From assembly GCF_029868745.1 (NCBI RefSeq), contig NZ_JARWOP010000224.1:1-35455 (forward strand): DNA of 35,455 bases, read 5' to 3'. Each line of letters begins with the position of its first letter. The stretch's first letter is position 1. Source of the DNA: Nocardia wallacei (GTDB lineage: Bacteria > Actinomycetota > Actinomycetes > Mycobacteriales > Mycobacteriaceae). This document shows, in pieces, positions 6,720 to 15,180 of this stretch. The notes beneath the pieces were generated by a model. That model did no database searches, was not told the DNA's origin, and was given only the letters and a program-made list of their open reading frames with translations. The translations under genes were made by a program, and so were the position numbers.

Positions 6720-8499
6720 CGCCGGGGTCGCCGAGTTCGGCCAGGCGCGCGGAGATGCGCGCGTCGGTACTGACGATCGGCGACTCCTCGCCGACCCAGG
6801 CGTCGCCGCCGAAATAGGCGTGGAAGATGTGCTCCGCGGTCCGGGTCGCCAGCGCCTGGGTGGACAGGGTCGGATTCGGGCCGCCGAGCGAGTTCGGCAG
6901 GGCCGAATTGTCGGCGATGTAGAGCCGCCGGACCGAGCGCGCCTGTCCGTCGGAGTCGAGCACGGAATCGGTCGGCGAGGCGCCCATCCGCATCGACGAG
7001 TGCACATGCAGCAGCAGCGGCGCCCAGTCCATCCGGTAGACCTTCCGCGCACCGGCCGCCCGCATGATCTCCGCGGCGCGGGCGGACATGAATTCCCGGT
7101 TCGCCAGCGTCCGCGGATCGCGTTGCCGCCGTGCGACATCGATCTTGGCGGGGGCGCCGTTCTCGTCGGCGGGGAACAGCGAGAGGCTGATCCGGTTCCG
7201 CGGTTCGACATGGTCGTCGGTGAGGACCAGGAAGTTCAGCAGATGGTCGATGCCGTCGGAGAGCAGTTCGGTCAGCTCCGCGCCGACCAGCCGCCCGGCC
7301 GGGCCGTCCCAGGGACCGAGCGGGCCGCGACCGTTGTCGTAGACGCCGCGAATGCCGCTGTCGGACAGCGACAGCGAGAACGCCTGGATGGCGGGGGTCA
7401 GCCCGACATTCTCGATGCCGCCGTGCCCGGGGAAGTCGATGCGGGCCGAGGAGTTGGCGCCCTTGGAGTTGCCGGTGTACTCGTCGAAACTGCCGACGAC
7501 CCAGTCCAGGAAGTGGTCGGTGTGCCCGCGGCCCACCCAGTCGTTGGGGTTGGGCAGCCCGCTGTTGAGCCACAGCCGCGGGCTTTCGGTCGCGCCGCCC
7601 GCGAGCACCACCACGCGGGCGTCCTCGGTGAACCGCGCGCCGCCGGTGTTGTCGCGCCAGGTGACGCCCGTCGCCACCAGCTCGCCGCCGCGCTGTTCGG
7701 TGTGGATCTGCTGCACGAAGCTGTCGGCGAGCAGTTCGACGGCCCGGCCGCCGGGCCGCACCGCGTCCGCCGCCAGGCCCAGCGGCACGTAGCTGTTGTC
7801 GGTGGAGCGTTTGGCGGCGCGGTTACGGGGCGCGCGCACGGGTTCGTAGCAGCCCTGGAAGCAGTGGCCGCAGAAGGTGCAGCCGGTCGCGTCCGGATAG
7901 GTCAGCAGGTCGGCGCGGTCGCTGCGGCCGGCATTGCCGCCCGGCTGCAGGATGGCGTTCTGCTGGGGCCGGAACGAGGCCTCGGTGGTCGTGCGGGTGG
8001 TCTGTACGGGCAGTCCGAGGTTCTCGCACCCGCGGAACGTCAGACTCTCCTTGGTGCCCATCGCCGCGGTCTGCACCGGCAGCGTCGCCTCCACCCACTC
8101 CAGGTAGGGCACGAATTCCGCGTAGGGGAACGGGAATTCGTGCGCGCGGTCGTAGGCGGCCGCGTCGGGGCCCGAATAGCCTTGGAAGACACCGGGGTAG
8201 GGGCGCGGGCTGTTGGCGAAGTAATGCGCGGTGGTCCCGCCGACCCCGGCCAGTTGCCAGGCGTAGACGTTCGACGCCCACTCCCGGAACCATGCGGGCT
8301 TGCGCCGGTCCTGCGGGCCGAAGCGCAGGAAGCCGTGGTTGGGATTGTTGGCGTCGTTCTCGGCGTGCGACCACTGCTCGCTCGGGGCGGCATGGCGCGG
8401 GCCCGCCTCCAGTAGCAGCACATCCAGGCCGCGCCCGGCCAGTTCGGCGGCGACGACGGGACCGCCGCCGCCCGCTCCGATCACGATGACGTCACGCAT
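6697..8499 (-). CDS. GMC-family FAD-dependent oxidoreductase with CxxCxxCxxxC motif
   Basis: A 600-residue glucose-methanol-choline oxidoreductase. The N-terminus carries the FAD Rossmann motif VIVIGAGGGGPVVAAEL and the acidic end of strand two (LLLEAG). The C-terminal signature includes HVHSSMRMG and LYIADNSALPNSLGGPNPTLS, giving the expected His and Asn of the active site. Cysteines 207, 210, 213 and 217 form a ferredoxin-like CxxCxxCxxxC; similar Cys-rich loops occur in other GMC enzymes, and FAD glucose dehydrogenases carry an Fe-S cluster for electron exit. The ATG at 8499 follows GGAGG with a 9-base spacer and overlaps the end of the upstream gene by 8 bases, so the two are co-translated. 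The protein has no signal peptide; its Tat-signal neighbour may carry it out of the cell. Substrate unknown. Confidence 0.88.
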   Translation of the reverse strand: MRDVIVIGAGGGGPVVAAELAGRGLDVLLLEAGPRHAAPSEQWSHAENDANNPNHGFLRFGPQDRRKPAWFREWASNVYAWQLAGVGGTTAHYFANSPRPYPGVFQGYSGPDAAAYDRAHEFPFPYAEFVPYLEWVEATLPVQTAAMGTKESLTFRGCENLGLPVQTTRTTTEASFRPQQNAILQPGGNAGRSDRADLLTYPDATGCTFCGHCFQGCYEPVRAPRNRAAKRSTDNSYVPLGLAADAVRPGGRAVELLADSFVQQIHTEQRGGELVATGVTWRDNTGGARFTEDARVVVLAGGATESPRLWLNSGLPNPNDWVGRGHTDHFLDWVVGSFDEYTGNSKGANSSARIDFPGHGGIENVGLTPAIQAFSLSLSDSGIRGVYDNGRGPLGPWDGPAGRLVGAELTELLSDGIDHLLNFLVLTDDHVEPRNRISLSLFPADENGAPAKIDVARRQRDPRTLANREFMSARAAEIMRAAGARKVYRMDWAPLLLHVHSSMRMGASPTDSVLDSDGQARSVRRLYIADNSALPNSLGGPNPTLSTQALATRTAEHIFHAYFGGDAWVGEESPIVSTDARISARLAELGDPGVTAAAGR

Positions 8500-9369
8500 T
8501 CGCGGGCACCTCCGTGCGGCCCTGGTAATAGCCGATCAGCTCGTCGTGACCTTCGACCAATCCGTCCGGACGGTATCCGGTGAGTTCCCACGACGGTGGC
8601 CGACCCACGACGGTCCGGGCCACCGGATCGAACATCGTCATTTCCGAATGCACGGCGAAAGCCGTGCCCTCCAACAGGATTCCGCCCGCGAACCGCAGGA
8701 AGCCGCTGGCCGAGCCGCGCAGTGGCCCGGGCAGTCCGCCGTCGATCAGCGAGACCAGTGCCGGCAGTGGCCGTTCGAGCAATTCGATCACCCGGCACTT
8801 GTCCGGCAGGCTCAGGCGCGCGAACGGCGACCCGAGCGGCCCGACCAGACTGCCGGGCGCGATCAGCAGCGCACCGAACGTCAGCACGAGCCCGACCAGG
8901 AGCGACAACGGCAGTGTGCGATCGGAATAGGCGAAGCCCAGCATCTGGTCCAGGGTTCGTCCCTGCTGCGGTGTCACCCCGAGCAGCGGGGGCGCGGGAA
9001 TGCCGAGATCGGTCAGCCCGGCCGCGAGCGCGGCGGCCAGCGGCCTGGTCAGCTGGTCGCCGGTGGCGAGGTACTGATCGAACAGCGCGACCGTGAACTC
9101 GCCGCCACCGGCCTCGATCGGGCCCGGTCCGGGCCGCGACACGCCTTGCGCGCGGGACCATTCGTCGGCCCCGGAAATACCATCACGCACACGCCGCGCA
9201 CCGAGTCGAGGACCAACGCCTCGAATGCGCCGAGCGGGCCGGGAGACCGGGCGCCGACCGGCGCGGGCGCCGCCGCCCCGCCGAGGCTCGCGGCGGTCGC
9301 GAAACCCGCCGCGTACCGCAGGAAGTCGCGGCGACCGGCCGCTGTGAATGCCGTTTCCTCGTCCGACAT
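8492..9369 (-). CDS. Tat-signal GMC partner protein (gluconate dehydrogenase subunit 3-like), frameshifted
   Basis: ATG 9369 starts a protein with a twin-arginine signal (AAGRRDFLRYAAGFATAASLGG), continuing as FEALVLDSVRGVCVMVFPG. The frame is then lost at the four-C run 9169-9172 (GGGG in the sense strand). From there the next frame gives a coherent continuation, ADEWSRAQGVSRPGPG, through to the stop at 8492. One extra G would restore a single protein of about 292 residues. The VFPG-x-DE-S-x-AQGV pattern resembles actinobacterial Tat-exported small partners of GMC dehydrogenases (gluconate 2-dehydrogenase subunit 3-like or DUF5987-like), as does the 8-base overlap with the GMC gene. In such pairs the small subunit's Tat signal exports the folded flavoprotein. 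The shift could be a homopolymer read error or a real recent mutation. Confidence 0.7.
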
Positions 9370-9541
9370 GGTGACTCCTGATCGCACCGAGGATGAATTG
9401 CTGTGCGATCCAGGGAAAGACGGTACGGGCGACGGCGCGGCGGGTTCGTCGAAATTATGTGGTGACGTTTCCCCGCGCTGCCCGCGAACTATGAAGTGCA
9501 CCAAAGACTTCAGCGTCCGCGGGCAGTCCTCTCGAGGCGCG

Positions 9542-10090
9542 CTACGGGGTGGAGTAGCCGATCAGCGCACCCAGCCCCGCCCCGATGGGGACGGTGACGA
9601 GGGCGCCGACGCCGCCGAGGAAGAAGCCGATCACCGCGCCGATACCGGCGCCGATGAGGGCGCCGACACCCGCGTTGTACTGCTTGCGGGCCAGCGTGTC
9701 GGCGGCTTCGTCGATCGACTGCGCCGTCTGCGCGGTGGCCGATTGCGGTGTGAGAGTGAGGGTGCGGCCGTCGTTGTCGATGCGGGGGGTGATCCCGACC
9801 GCTCCGGCGGCGGTCTGCAGGCCCAGCGGCACGACCGCGACGGTGGCGCCGGCGGCGTCGGTGAGCGCGATCGAGGCGGCGTCGGGCGCGGCGACGAACC
9901 GTCCCGACTCGACGGTGGTGGTCACGCCCAGGTGGTCCGCGGTCGGCGCGGTCGTGTAGCCGATGCCGTGATCGCTTGCCCGCACGGCGATCTCGCCCGC
10001 GGGTACCGGTTGGGCGTGGACGACCCCGGCGGTGGCGACGGTGGCGCCGATCGCGAGTAGGGCCGCGGCGGCGAACTTGTCGACTGTCAT
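9542..10090 (-). CDS. Secreted protein with C-terminal glycine-zipper segment
   Basis: ATG 10090 follows GGGGA at a 5-base spacer and opens a Sec-type signal peptide (FAAAALLAIGATVATAGVVHA, cut likely before QPV). The mature part is a small beta-rich region followed by a helix (SIDEAADTLARKQYNAG) and a Gly/Ala-rich tail with repeated GAGIGAVIGFF/GAGLGALIG motifs that resembles a glycine zipper able to insert in a membrane. This layout is frequent in Nocardia hypothetical secreted proteins (I believe of the DUF8020 type). It is divergent from the mce operon across 281 bases. No enzymatic motif is seen. Confidence 0.75.
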   Translation of the reverse strand: MTVDKFAAAALLAIGATVATAGVVHAQPVPAGEIAVRASDHGIGYTTAPTADHLGVTTTVESGRFVAAPDAASIALTDAAGATVAVVPLGLQTAAGAVGITPRIDNDGRTLTLTPQSATAQTAQSIDEAADTLARKQYNAGVGALIGAGIGAVIGFFLGGVGALVTVPIGAGLGALIGYSTP

Positions 10091-10163
10091 CGATTCCCCA
10101 CATTCCGTCGGCAGCGTTCGTGCCGACACATCCCCTGAATGGCCGTGCCCGGCCAGACATTTC

Positions 10164-10178
10164 GTTCGGTCACCGAAC
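10164..10178. promoter_or_regulatory. 15-bp palindrome between secreted-protein gene and mce operon
   Basis: GTTCGGT-C-ACCGAAC is a perfect 7-bp-arm inverted repeat around one base. It lies in the divergent gap, 74 bases from the ATG at 10090 and about 190 bases before the yrbEA start, a natural place for an operator controlling either side. No known Mce1R, Mce3R or KstR site was matched to it. The rest of 10091-10371 shows no gene. Confidence 0.4.
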
Positions 10179-10371
10179 CCGGCGACCGGATGCCGATACT
10201 ACCGTCCGGGAACGACGCGCGCCTGTTCGCGCGGACGCCGCATTGTGACATCGCGGCGCTCTCGCGGCCCGCGATTGGGACACCTCCAGCGTTGACCGGA
10301 TCCGGCGTTCGCCAAAGGAAATATTTCGTACCAATGAACGCCGTACCGCCCCGACGTCGAACGAAGCCGTT

Positions 10372-11238
10372 GTGACAGTGACCGATCCGAACCCGCCGGA
10401 CATGCCGCCGCGCCGCGTGCAGCCGTCCGCCGTGGCAGTGCTGCGGCGGAACTTCTCCGACACGGCGCTGTCCGCCGTACGCACCTTCGGCCGCGCGGTG
10501 GGCATCGCCGCGGAGGCGGTGCTCGGCGCGGTCGCCGACCTCGTGCGCGGCCGATTGCACTGGCGCGAGGCGATCGTGCAGGGCTGGTGGCTGGTCACGG
10601 TGACCGCGATTCCGGCGATCCTGATGGCCATCCCGTTCGGCGTCATCGTGTCGGTGCAGGTCGGCAACCTGATTCGCACGCTCGGCGCGGATTCGCTGCT
10701 GGGCGCGACCGGCGGGCTGGGGGTCATCAAACAGGGCGCGCCGCTGGCGACCGGGTTCCTGCTCGGCGGAGCGGGCGCGGCGGCCATCGCCGCGGATCTG
10801 GGCTCGCGCACCATCCGCGCGGAAATCGACGCGCTGACCACCATGGGCATCAATCCGGTGCACCGCCTGGTGATTCCGCGGATCATCGCCATGCTGGTGG
10901 TGGCGCCGCTACTGAACGTGCTGATCATCTTCGTGGGCGTGCTGGCCGGATACACCGTGGCCGTCGGTGGCCAGAACGTCACTCCGGGTAGCTACTGGAC
11001 CACGTTCGGATCGTTCACCACGCTCGCCGACGTCTGGATCTCGCTGGTGAAGGCGATGATCTTCGGATTCCTGGTGGTGGTGATCGCCTGCCAGCGCGGT
11101 CTCGAGGCCGAGGGCGGGCCGCGCGGGGTGGCCGACGCGGTGAACGCGGCGGTGGTGCTGTCGGTGGTGTCGATCGTGCTGGTGAACCTGGTCATCACGC
11201 AGATCACCGCCATGTTCCTGCCGACGAGGCTGGCCTGA
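10372..11238 (+). CDS. yrbEA: YrbE/MlaE-type permease subunit A of an Mce lipid importer
   Basis: A 288-residue integral membrane protein of the MlaE/YrbE family with the family's typical features: an early amphipathic region, several hydrophobic helices (VTAIPAILMAIPFGVIVSV, IIAMLVVAPLLNVLIIFVGV, VVVLSVVSIVLVNLVI) and the conserved LGSRTIRAEIDALTTMGINPV cytoplasmic loop that contacts the ATPase. YrbE proteins pair as the permease core of Mce transporters, which import lipids or sterols using the MceG ATPase, normally encoded elsewhere. GTG 10372 is the likely start, with GTG 10378 an alternative; neither has a strong ribosome site. The stop overlaps the next start in ATGA. Confidence 0.93.
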   Translation: MTVTDPNPPDMPPRRVQPSAVAVLRRNFSDTALSAVRTFGRAVGIAAEAVLGAVADLVRGRLHWREAIVQGWWLVTVTAIPAILMAIPFGVIVSVQVGNLIRTLGADSLLGATGGLGVIKQGAPLATGFLLGGAGAAAIAADLGSRTIRAEIDALTTMGINPVHRLVIPRIIAMLVVAPLLNVLIIFVGVLAGYTVAVGGQNVTPGSYWTTFGSFTTLADVWISLVKAMIFGFLVVVIACQRGLEAEGGPRGVADAVNAAVVLSVVSIVLVNLVITQITAMFLPTRLA

Positions 11239-12092
11239 TGACGGCATCGAGCTACGCCCCCAGGGGATTCCGTCGGCTGCGCCGCCGCCGGTTCGGCCTG
11301 TCCCGGATCGAGTCGCTCGGCTTCGTGCTGGCCTTCGCCTGGCAGGTGCTCGCGGCGATCCCGCTGACGCTGCGGCGCTACGGCGCGGAGACGATGCGCG
11401 CGATCTCCAATATGACCTGGGGCGCGGGTTCGGTGATCGTGGGCGGTGGCACGGTGCCGATGATGATCGTGCTCGGCCTGGTGATGGGCGCGTCGGTGGC
11501 GATCGAATCCTTCGCCACCCTCGACATTCTCGGCATGGGCCCGGTCACCGGCATCGTGTCGGCCTACGCCATCACCCGCGAGCTGGCGCCGATCGCGGCG
11601 GCGGTCGGCTTCGCCGGTCAGGCGGGCTGCCGGATGACCGCCGAGATCGGGGCCATGCGGATCAGCGAGGAGATCGACGCGATCGAGGCGCTGGGGCTGC
11701 GTTCGGTGCCGTTCGTGGTGACGACCCGGGTGATCGCCGGAGCGGTGGCGATGGTGCCGACCTTCCTGATGGCGCTGATCCTGTCGTATCTGGCGTGCCG
11801 GGGATTGATCACGCTGGTGCACGGGCAGTCGGCGGGGGTCTACGACCACTACTTCTTCCAGTTCGTCTCCGGCTTCGACGTGGTCGCCGCGGTGCTCAAG
11901 GTGGGAATCTTCGCCACCGTGGTCATCCTGGTGCACTCCTACTACGGGTTCTTCGCCGCGGGCGGTCCCGAAGGGGTGGGAATCGCGTCGGGGCGGGCCG
12001 TGCGTGCCAGTTCGGTGGCGATCATCGCCATCGACATGGTGCTGTCGATCATGCTGTGGGGCATCGACTCCGCGGTCAGTTTCACGGGGTGA
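11238..12092 (+). CDS. yrbEB: YrbE/MlaE-type permease subunit B of an Mce lipid importer
   Basis: A 284-residue second YrbE permease with hydrophobic helices and the loop GCRMTAEIGAMRISEEIDAIEALGLRSV, the hallmark of the B-type subunit. It forms the heterodimeric permease with the protein encoded just upstream. ATG 11238 overlaps the upstream TGA, so translation is coupled. Six bases separate its stop from the mceA-like start. Confidence 0.93.
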   Translation: MTASSYAPRGFRRLRRRRFGLSRIESLGFVLAFAWQVLAAIPLTLRRYGAETMRAISNMTWGAGSVIVGGGTVPMMIVLGLVMGASVAIESFATLDILGMGPVTGIVSAYAITRELAPIAAAVGFAGQAGCRMTAEIGAMRISEEIDAIEALGLRSVPFVVTTRVIAGAVAMVPTFLMALILSYLACRGLITLVHGQSAGVYDHYFFQFVSGFDVVAAVLKVGIFATVVILVHSYYGFFAAGGPEGVGIASGRAVRASSVAIIAIDMVLSIMLWGIDSAVSFTG

Positions 12093-12098
12093 GCGCCG

Positions 12099-13133
12099 AT
12101 GCCGAACTATGGGATTCCCGGGGTGGCCGTCGACCGGCGCCGTGCGCTGGCCGTCGGTGCGCTGGCCCTCGCGCTGGTCGTCTTGGCCGCGCTCGTGACG
12201 ACGGGATATCGCGCGGTGCGGGAGGAGCCCGGTCTCCGGATCATGTTGCGCACCAGCCGCATCGGGGACGGTGTCACCGCGGGCACCGAGGTGCGGCTCG
12301 ACGGCGTGCGAGTCGGCCGCGTCACCGGCATCGCACCCGGCGAGCGCGGTACCCAGAACATCGCGCTCCGACTGGATTCCGCGCGCTTACCCGGCTTGGA
12401 CGCCAGCCTGCGCGTGGACTACGCGACCGGGAACCTGTTCGGTATCAGCGAGATCGAGCTGCGCCGCGGGCCCGGCGGACCGCCGCTGCGGCCGGGGACG
12501 GTGCTGAATCTGTCCGCGTCCGACGCGGTGTACGACGCCACCATGGGCAACCTGCTGCGCAGCGTGTCGCAGGTCGGTGACGCCGTGCTCACCCCGCGCA
12601 TGGCGACGCTCCTCGCCACCCTGGCCGCCGACATACGGGCGTTCACCCCGTTCCTGGAATCCGTTGTCACGTTGGCCCGCACCGTCACCGAGGTGCAGGA
12701 TGTGCCGCTGTCGCTGATCCTGGGCCGCTTCGGCACCACTCTCGACGGCGGTGGCGACTTCATCGATTCCCTCGTCGATCTGCTCGACCGCGTGTACCGG
12801 ATCCAGACGCTGCGCAACGATCGCGTACGCATCGACGGCGGCATCTCGATGGTGATCGATCAGCTGCTGCCCGAGGTGGCACGGGCCCTGCGCTACGCCG
12901 AGACCGGCTTCGCCGGCTACACCGACCTGGCGATACCGGTGTTGCGGGTGGTGGCGCAGGCGGTGCCCGAGTCGCGGCGGTCCGGCGCGGAGCTGCGCGA
13001 ACTGATCGATCGGATGGGTGCCGTCCTGCCCGACACCCCCGGCGGCCCGGTGCTGCAGGCCGACGTGGACCTGCGCAATATTCCCGTGCTCGCGGCGCCG
13101 GCGGCCGCGCTCCCCGACGGAGGTGGACGATGA
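12099..13133 (+). CDS. mceA: Mce family protein A (MlaD domain)
   Basis: A 344-residue cell-envelope protein with an N-terminal membrane anchor (about 17-38, ALAVGALALALVVLAALV), an MlaD/Mce domain (about 48-130, with VTAGTEVRLDGVRVGRVTGI) and a helical C-terminal region. Mce proteins form hexameric tubes that carry lipids across the periplasm-like space. It is shorter than M. tuberculosis Mce1A (about 450 residues), lacking a long tail. Position directly after yrbEB assigns it as MceA. The stop overlaps the next start by four bases (ATGA). Confidence 0.9.
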   Translation: MPNYGIPGVAVDRRRALAVGALALALVVLAALVTTGYRAVREEPGLRIMLRTSRIGDGVTAGTEVRLDGVRVGRVTGIAPGERGTQNIALRLDSARLPGLDASLRVDYATGNLFGISEIELRRGPGGPPLRPGTVLNLSASDAVYDATMGNLLRSVSQVGDAVLTPRMATLLATLAADIRAFTPFLESVVTLARTVTEVQDVPLSLILGRFGTTLDGGGDFIDSLVDLLDRVYRIQTLRNDRVRIDGGISMVIDQLLPEVARALRYAETGFAGYTDLAIPVLRVVAQAVPESRRSGAELRELIDRMGAVLPDTPGGPVLQADVDLRNIPVLAAPAAALPDGGGR

Positions 13134-14137
13134 GGACGATGCGCGGCGCCGCCTGGCGGTTCGCCCTGTTCGCCGCGGTGATCGGGCTGTTGCTGGCCGC
13201 GATCGTCTCGGTGATCCGGCAGCCGGTGGACGGCGAAACCCGTGAATACACGGCGCTGTTCACCGATGTCAACGGCCTGCGCGCGGGCGACGAGGTACGG
13301 CTGCGCGGCATCGCCGTGGGCCAGGTGAGAACCATTGCGCTGCAAGGCGACAAGGCCAGGGTGGGATTCGATCTCACCACCTCGACACCGTTGTTCGACA
13401 ACAGCACACTCGCCGTCCGGTACCAGAACCTGGTGGGACAGCGCTACATCGACGTGCAGCACGCGCCCGAGCCCGGCGCGCCCCTGCGTCCGGGCGCGAC
13501 CGTCGGCGTCGCGCACACCGTGCCCTCGTTCGATGTGACCAGCCTGTTCAACGGGTTGAAACCGGTGCTGGCCACGCTGTCGCCGGAGCGGCTCAACAAG
13601 TTCACCGAAAGCATGCTCGCCGTGATCGAGGGCAACGGCAGCGGTGTCGGCCCGGCTCTGGACGCCATCGGGGAGCTGGCCGGCTACGTCACCGACCGTC
13701 AGCAGGTCATCACCACCTTGATACGCAATATGTCCCAGATCAACGACAAGATCGGTGGCGCGTCGGCGCCGTTGATCACGCTGCTCGGCAACGCGGCCGA
13801 TATCTTCGATTCCCTGCAGCGCAATGTCGTCGGCCTCATCGACTTCTCGCTCACCGCGCCGCCGGTGCTGCGCCCGGCCGACAGTCTGCTGTCCACGCTG
13901 GGTTTCACCGAGAACGACAACCCCGACATCGAAGCCGTTCTGCGCCTGCTGATCCCGGACCCGCAGCTGGTCGTCGACGTCCTGAGCCGGCTGCCCGCGG
14001 CGCTGGCCGCGCTCGACGCGTCGATACCGCAGCGCATTCCGGGCTCGTCGCCGTGGTGCAGCAAGGGAACGGCGGCCGTGCCGCGACCGTTGCAGATTCT
14101 TCTCGACGGAGGGCGGGTGTCGATATGCAACGCCTGA
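13130..14137 (+). CDS. mceB: Mce family protein B (MlaD domain)
   Basis: A 335-residue Mce protein with an N-terminal transmembrane segment (FALFAAVIGLLLAAIVSVI), an MlaD domain holding DVNGLRAGDEVRLRGIAVGQV, and the conserved YQNLVGQRYIDV segment typical of MceB. A helical region follows, then a short Cys-containing end (SPWCSKG, SICNA) as often seen in MceB/C proteins. ATG 13130 overlaps the mceA stop. Confidence 0.9.
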   Translation: MRTMRGAAWRFALFAAVIGLLLAAIVSVIRQPVDGETREYTALFTDVNGLRAGDEVRLRGIAVGQVRTIALQGDKARVGFDLTTSTPLFDNSTLAVRYQNLVGQRYIDVQHAPEPGAPLRPGATVGVAHTVPSFDVTSLFNGLKPVLATLSPERLNKFTESMLAVIEGNGSGVGPALDAIGELAGYVTDRQQVITTLIRNMSQINDKIGGASAPLITLLGNAADIFDSLQRNVVGLIDFSLTAPPVLRPADSLLSTLGFTENDNPDIEAVLRLLIPDPQLVVDVLSRLPAALAALDASIPQRIPGSSPWCSKGTAAVPRPLQILLDGGRVSICNA

Positions 14138-15180
14138 CCCGGACGGTGCGCGGGCTCCGCTACGGTCGCGACGAGATCAGCACGCGGCGAAGGGAATTCG
14201 GCCTCGGCGCGCTCGGCGCGGTCCTGGTGGCGCTGGCGCTGCTGGTGACCGCGGCGGTCTACGCGATCCCGTTCGGCCACACCACCTACACCGCCGAACT
14301 CGCCGAGGCGGAGACCGTGAAAGCCGGTGACGACGTGCGGCTGGCCGGTATCTCGGTGGGCACGGTGGACGCACTCGACCTGCGACCGGACAAGGTGATC
14401 ATGCGGTTCACCGTGGACAGCGACGTTTTCGTCGGCAGCGAGACGACCCTGGACGTGCGGATGCTCACCCTGGTCGGCGGGCATTACGTGGCACTGTTCC
14501 CGGCCGGGACGAAACCGCTTGGTAGCCGGGCGATTCCGGCCGACCACGTGCGGCTGCCGTACAGCCTCATGGAAACCTTCCAGGACGCGGTGGACCCGGT
14601 CCGCGGCATCGACGGCGGCACCCTGCGCGAGAATCTGACGGCTCTCGCCGACTCGCTCACCCAGGCGCCCGGCAGTATCCGGGACATGCTCACCGGCGCC
14701 GAGCATCTCGTCGACGTCCTGAACCGTCAGCGCACCGACGTGTCGAAGGCCATCGCTGTCGCCCAGGAATATCTCGGCGTCGTGAATCTCGGAAAAGGTC
14801 AGCTGCGCCGGATGATCGAGAAGATCACGCTGCTGGAGACGCTGCTCGGGGACAAGCGGGCCGAGGTGCGCGAGGCCGTGCAGCTGCTGCGCTCGGTGTT
14901 CGGCCGCGTCGCGGCCCTGCAACCGTCCTGGGAGACGACGCTGAAACCGATGGCCCGGCAACTGGCCGACGCCATCGACGAGCTCGAGGGCATCGGCGAA
15001 AAGCTCGGCGCCCTGGTCGATTCCGTGCACGGTATCGGAGAGCACCTGACCGGACTCGTGCTGCCCGACGGCCGGGTGCAGGTCGGCGATCCGGCCGCGA
15101 CCGTGGTGGCCGAACAGCCGATCGATACCGGGACACTGCTCGGGCAGATCTGCGTCCCGGTCCCCGGAAAGGCTTGCTGA
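14125..15180 (+). CDS. mceC: Mce family protein C (MlaD domain)
   Basis: A 351-residue Mce protein: anchor helix (FGLGALGAVLVALALLVTAAVYA), MlaD domain (AEAETVKAGDDVRLAGISVGTV) and a long helical part rich in alternating hydrophobic residues, expected to form the channel's coiled region. The start chosen is ATG 14125, with GGAGG at 14108-14112 upstream; it overlaps the mceB end by 13 bases. The frame is open farther upstream (ATG 14053) but that part lies wholly within mceB and has no Mce-like sequence. Confidence 0.88.
   Translation: MQRLTRTVRGLRYGRDEISTRRREFGLGALGAVLVALALLVTAAVYAIPFGHTTYTAELAEAETVKAGDDVRLAGISVGTVDALDLRPDKVIMRFTVDSDVFVGSETTLDVRMLTLVGGHYVALFPAGTKPLGSRAIPADHVRLPYSLMETFQDAVDPVRGIDGGTLRENLTALADSLTQAPGSIRDMLTGAEHLVDVLNRQRTDVSKAIAVAQEYLGVVNLGKGQLRRMIEKITLLETLLGDKRAEVREAVQLLRSVFGRVAALQPSWETTLKPMARQLADAIDELEGIGEKLGALVDSVHGIGEHLTGLVLPDGRVQVGDPAATVVAEQPIDTGTLLGQICVPVPGKAC

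Noticed and set aside
6820..8415. A 531-codon plus-strand frame opposite the GMC gene
   Set aside because: It has antisense-type composition and no motif; the minus strand carries a full GMC signature.
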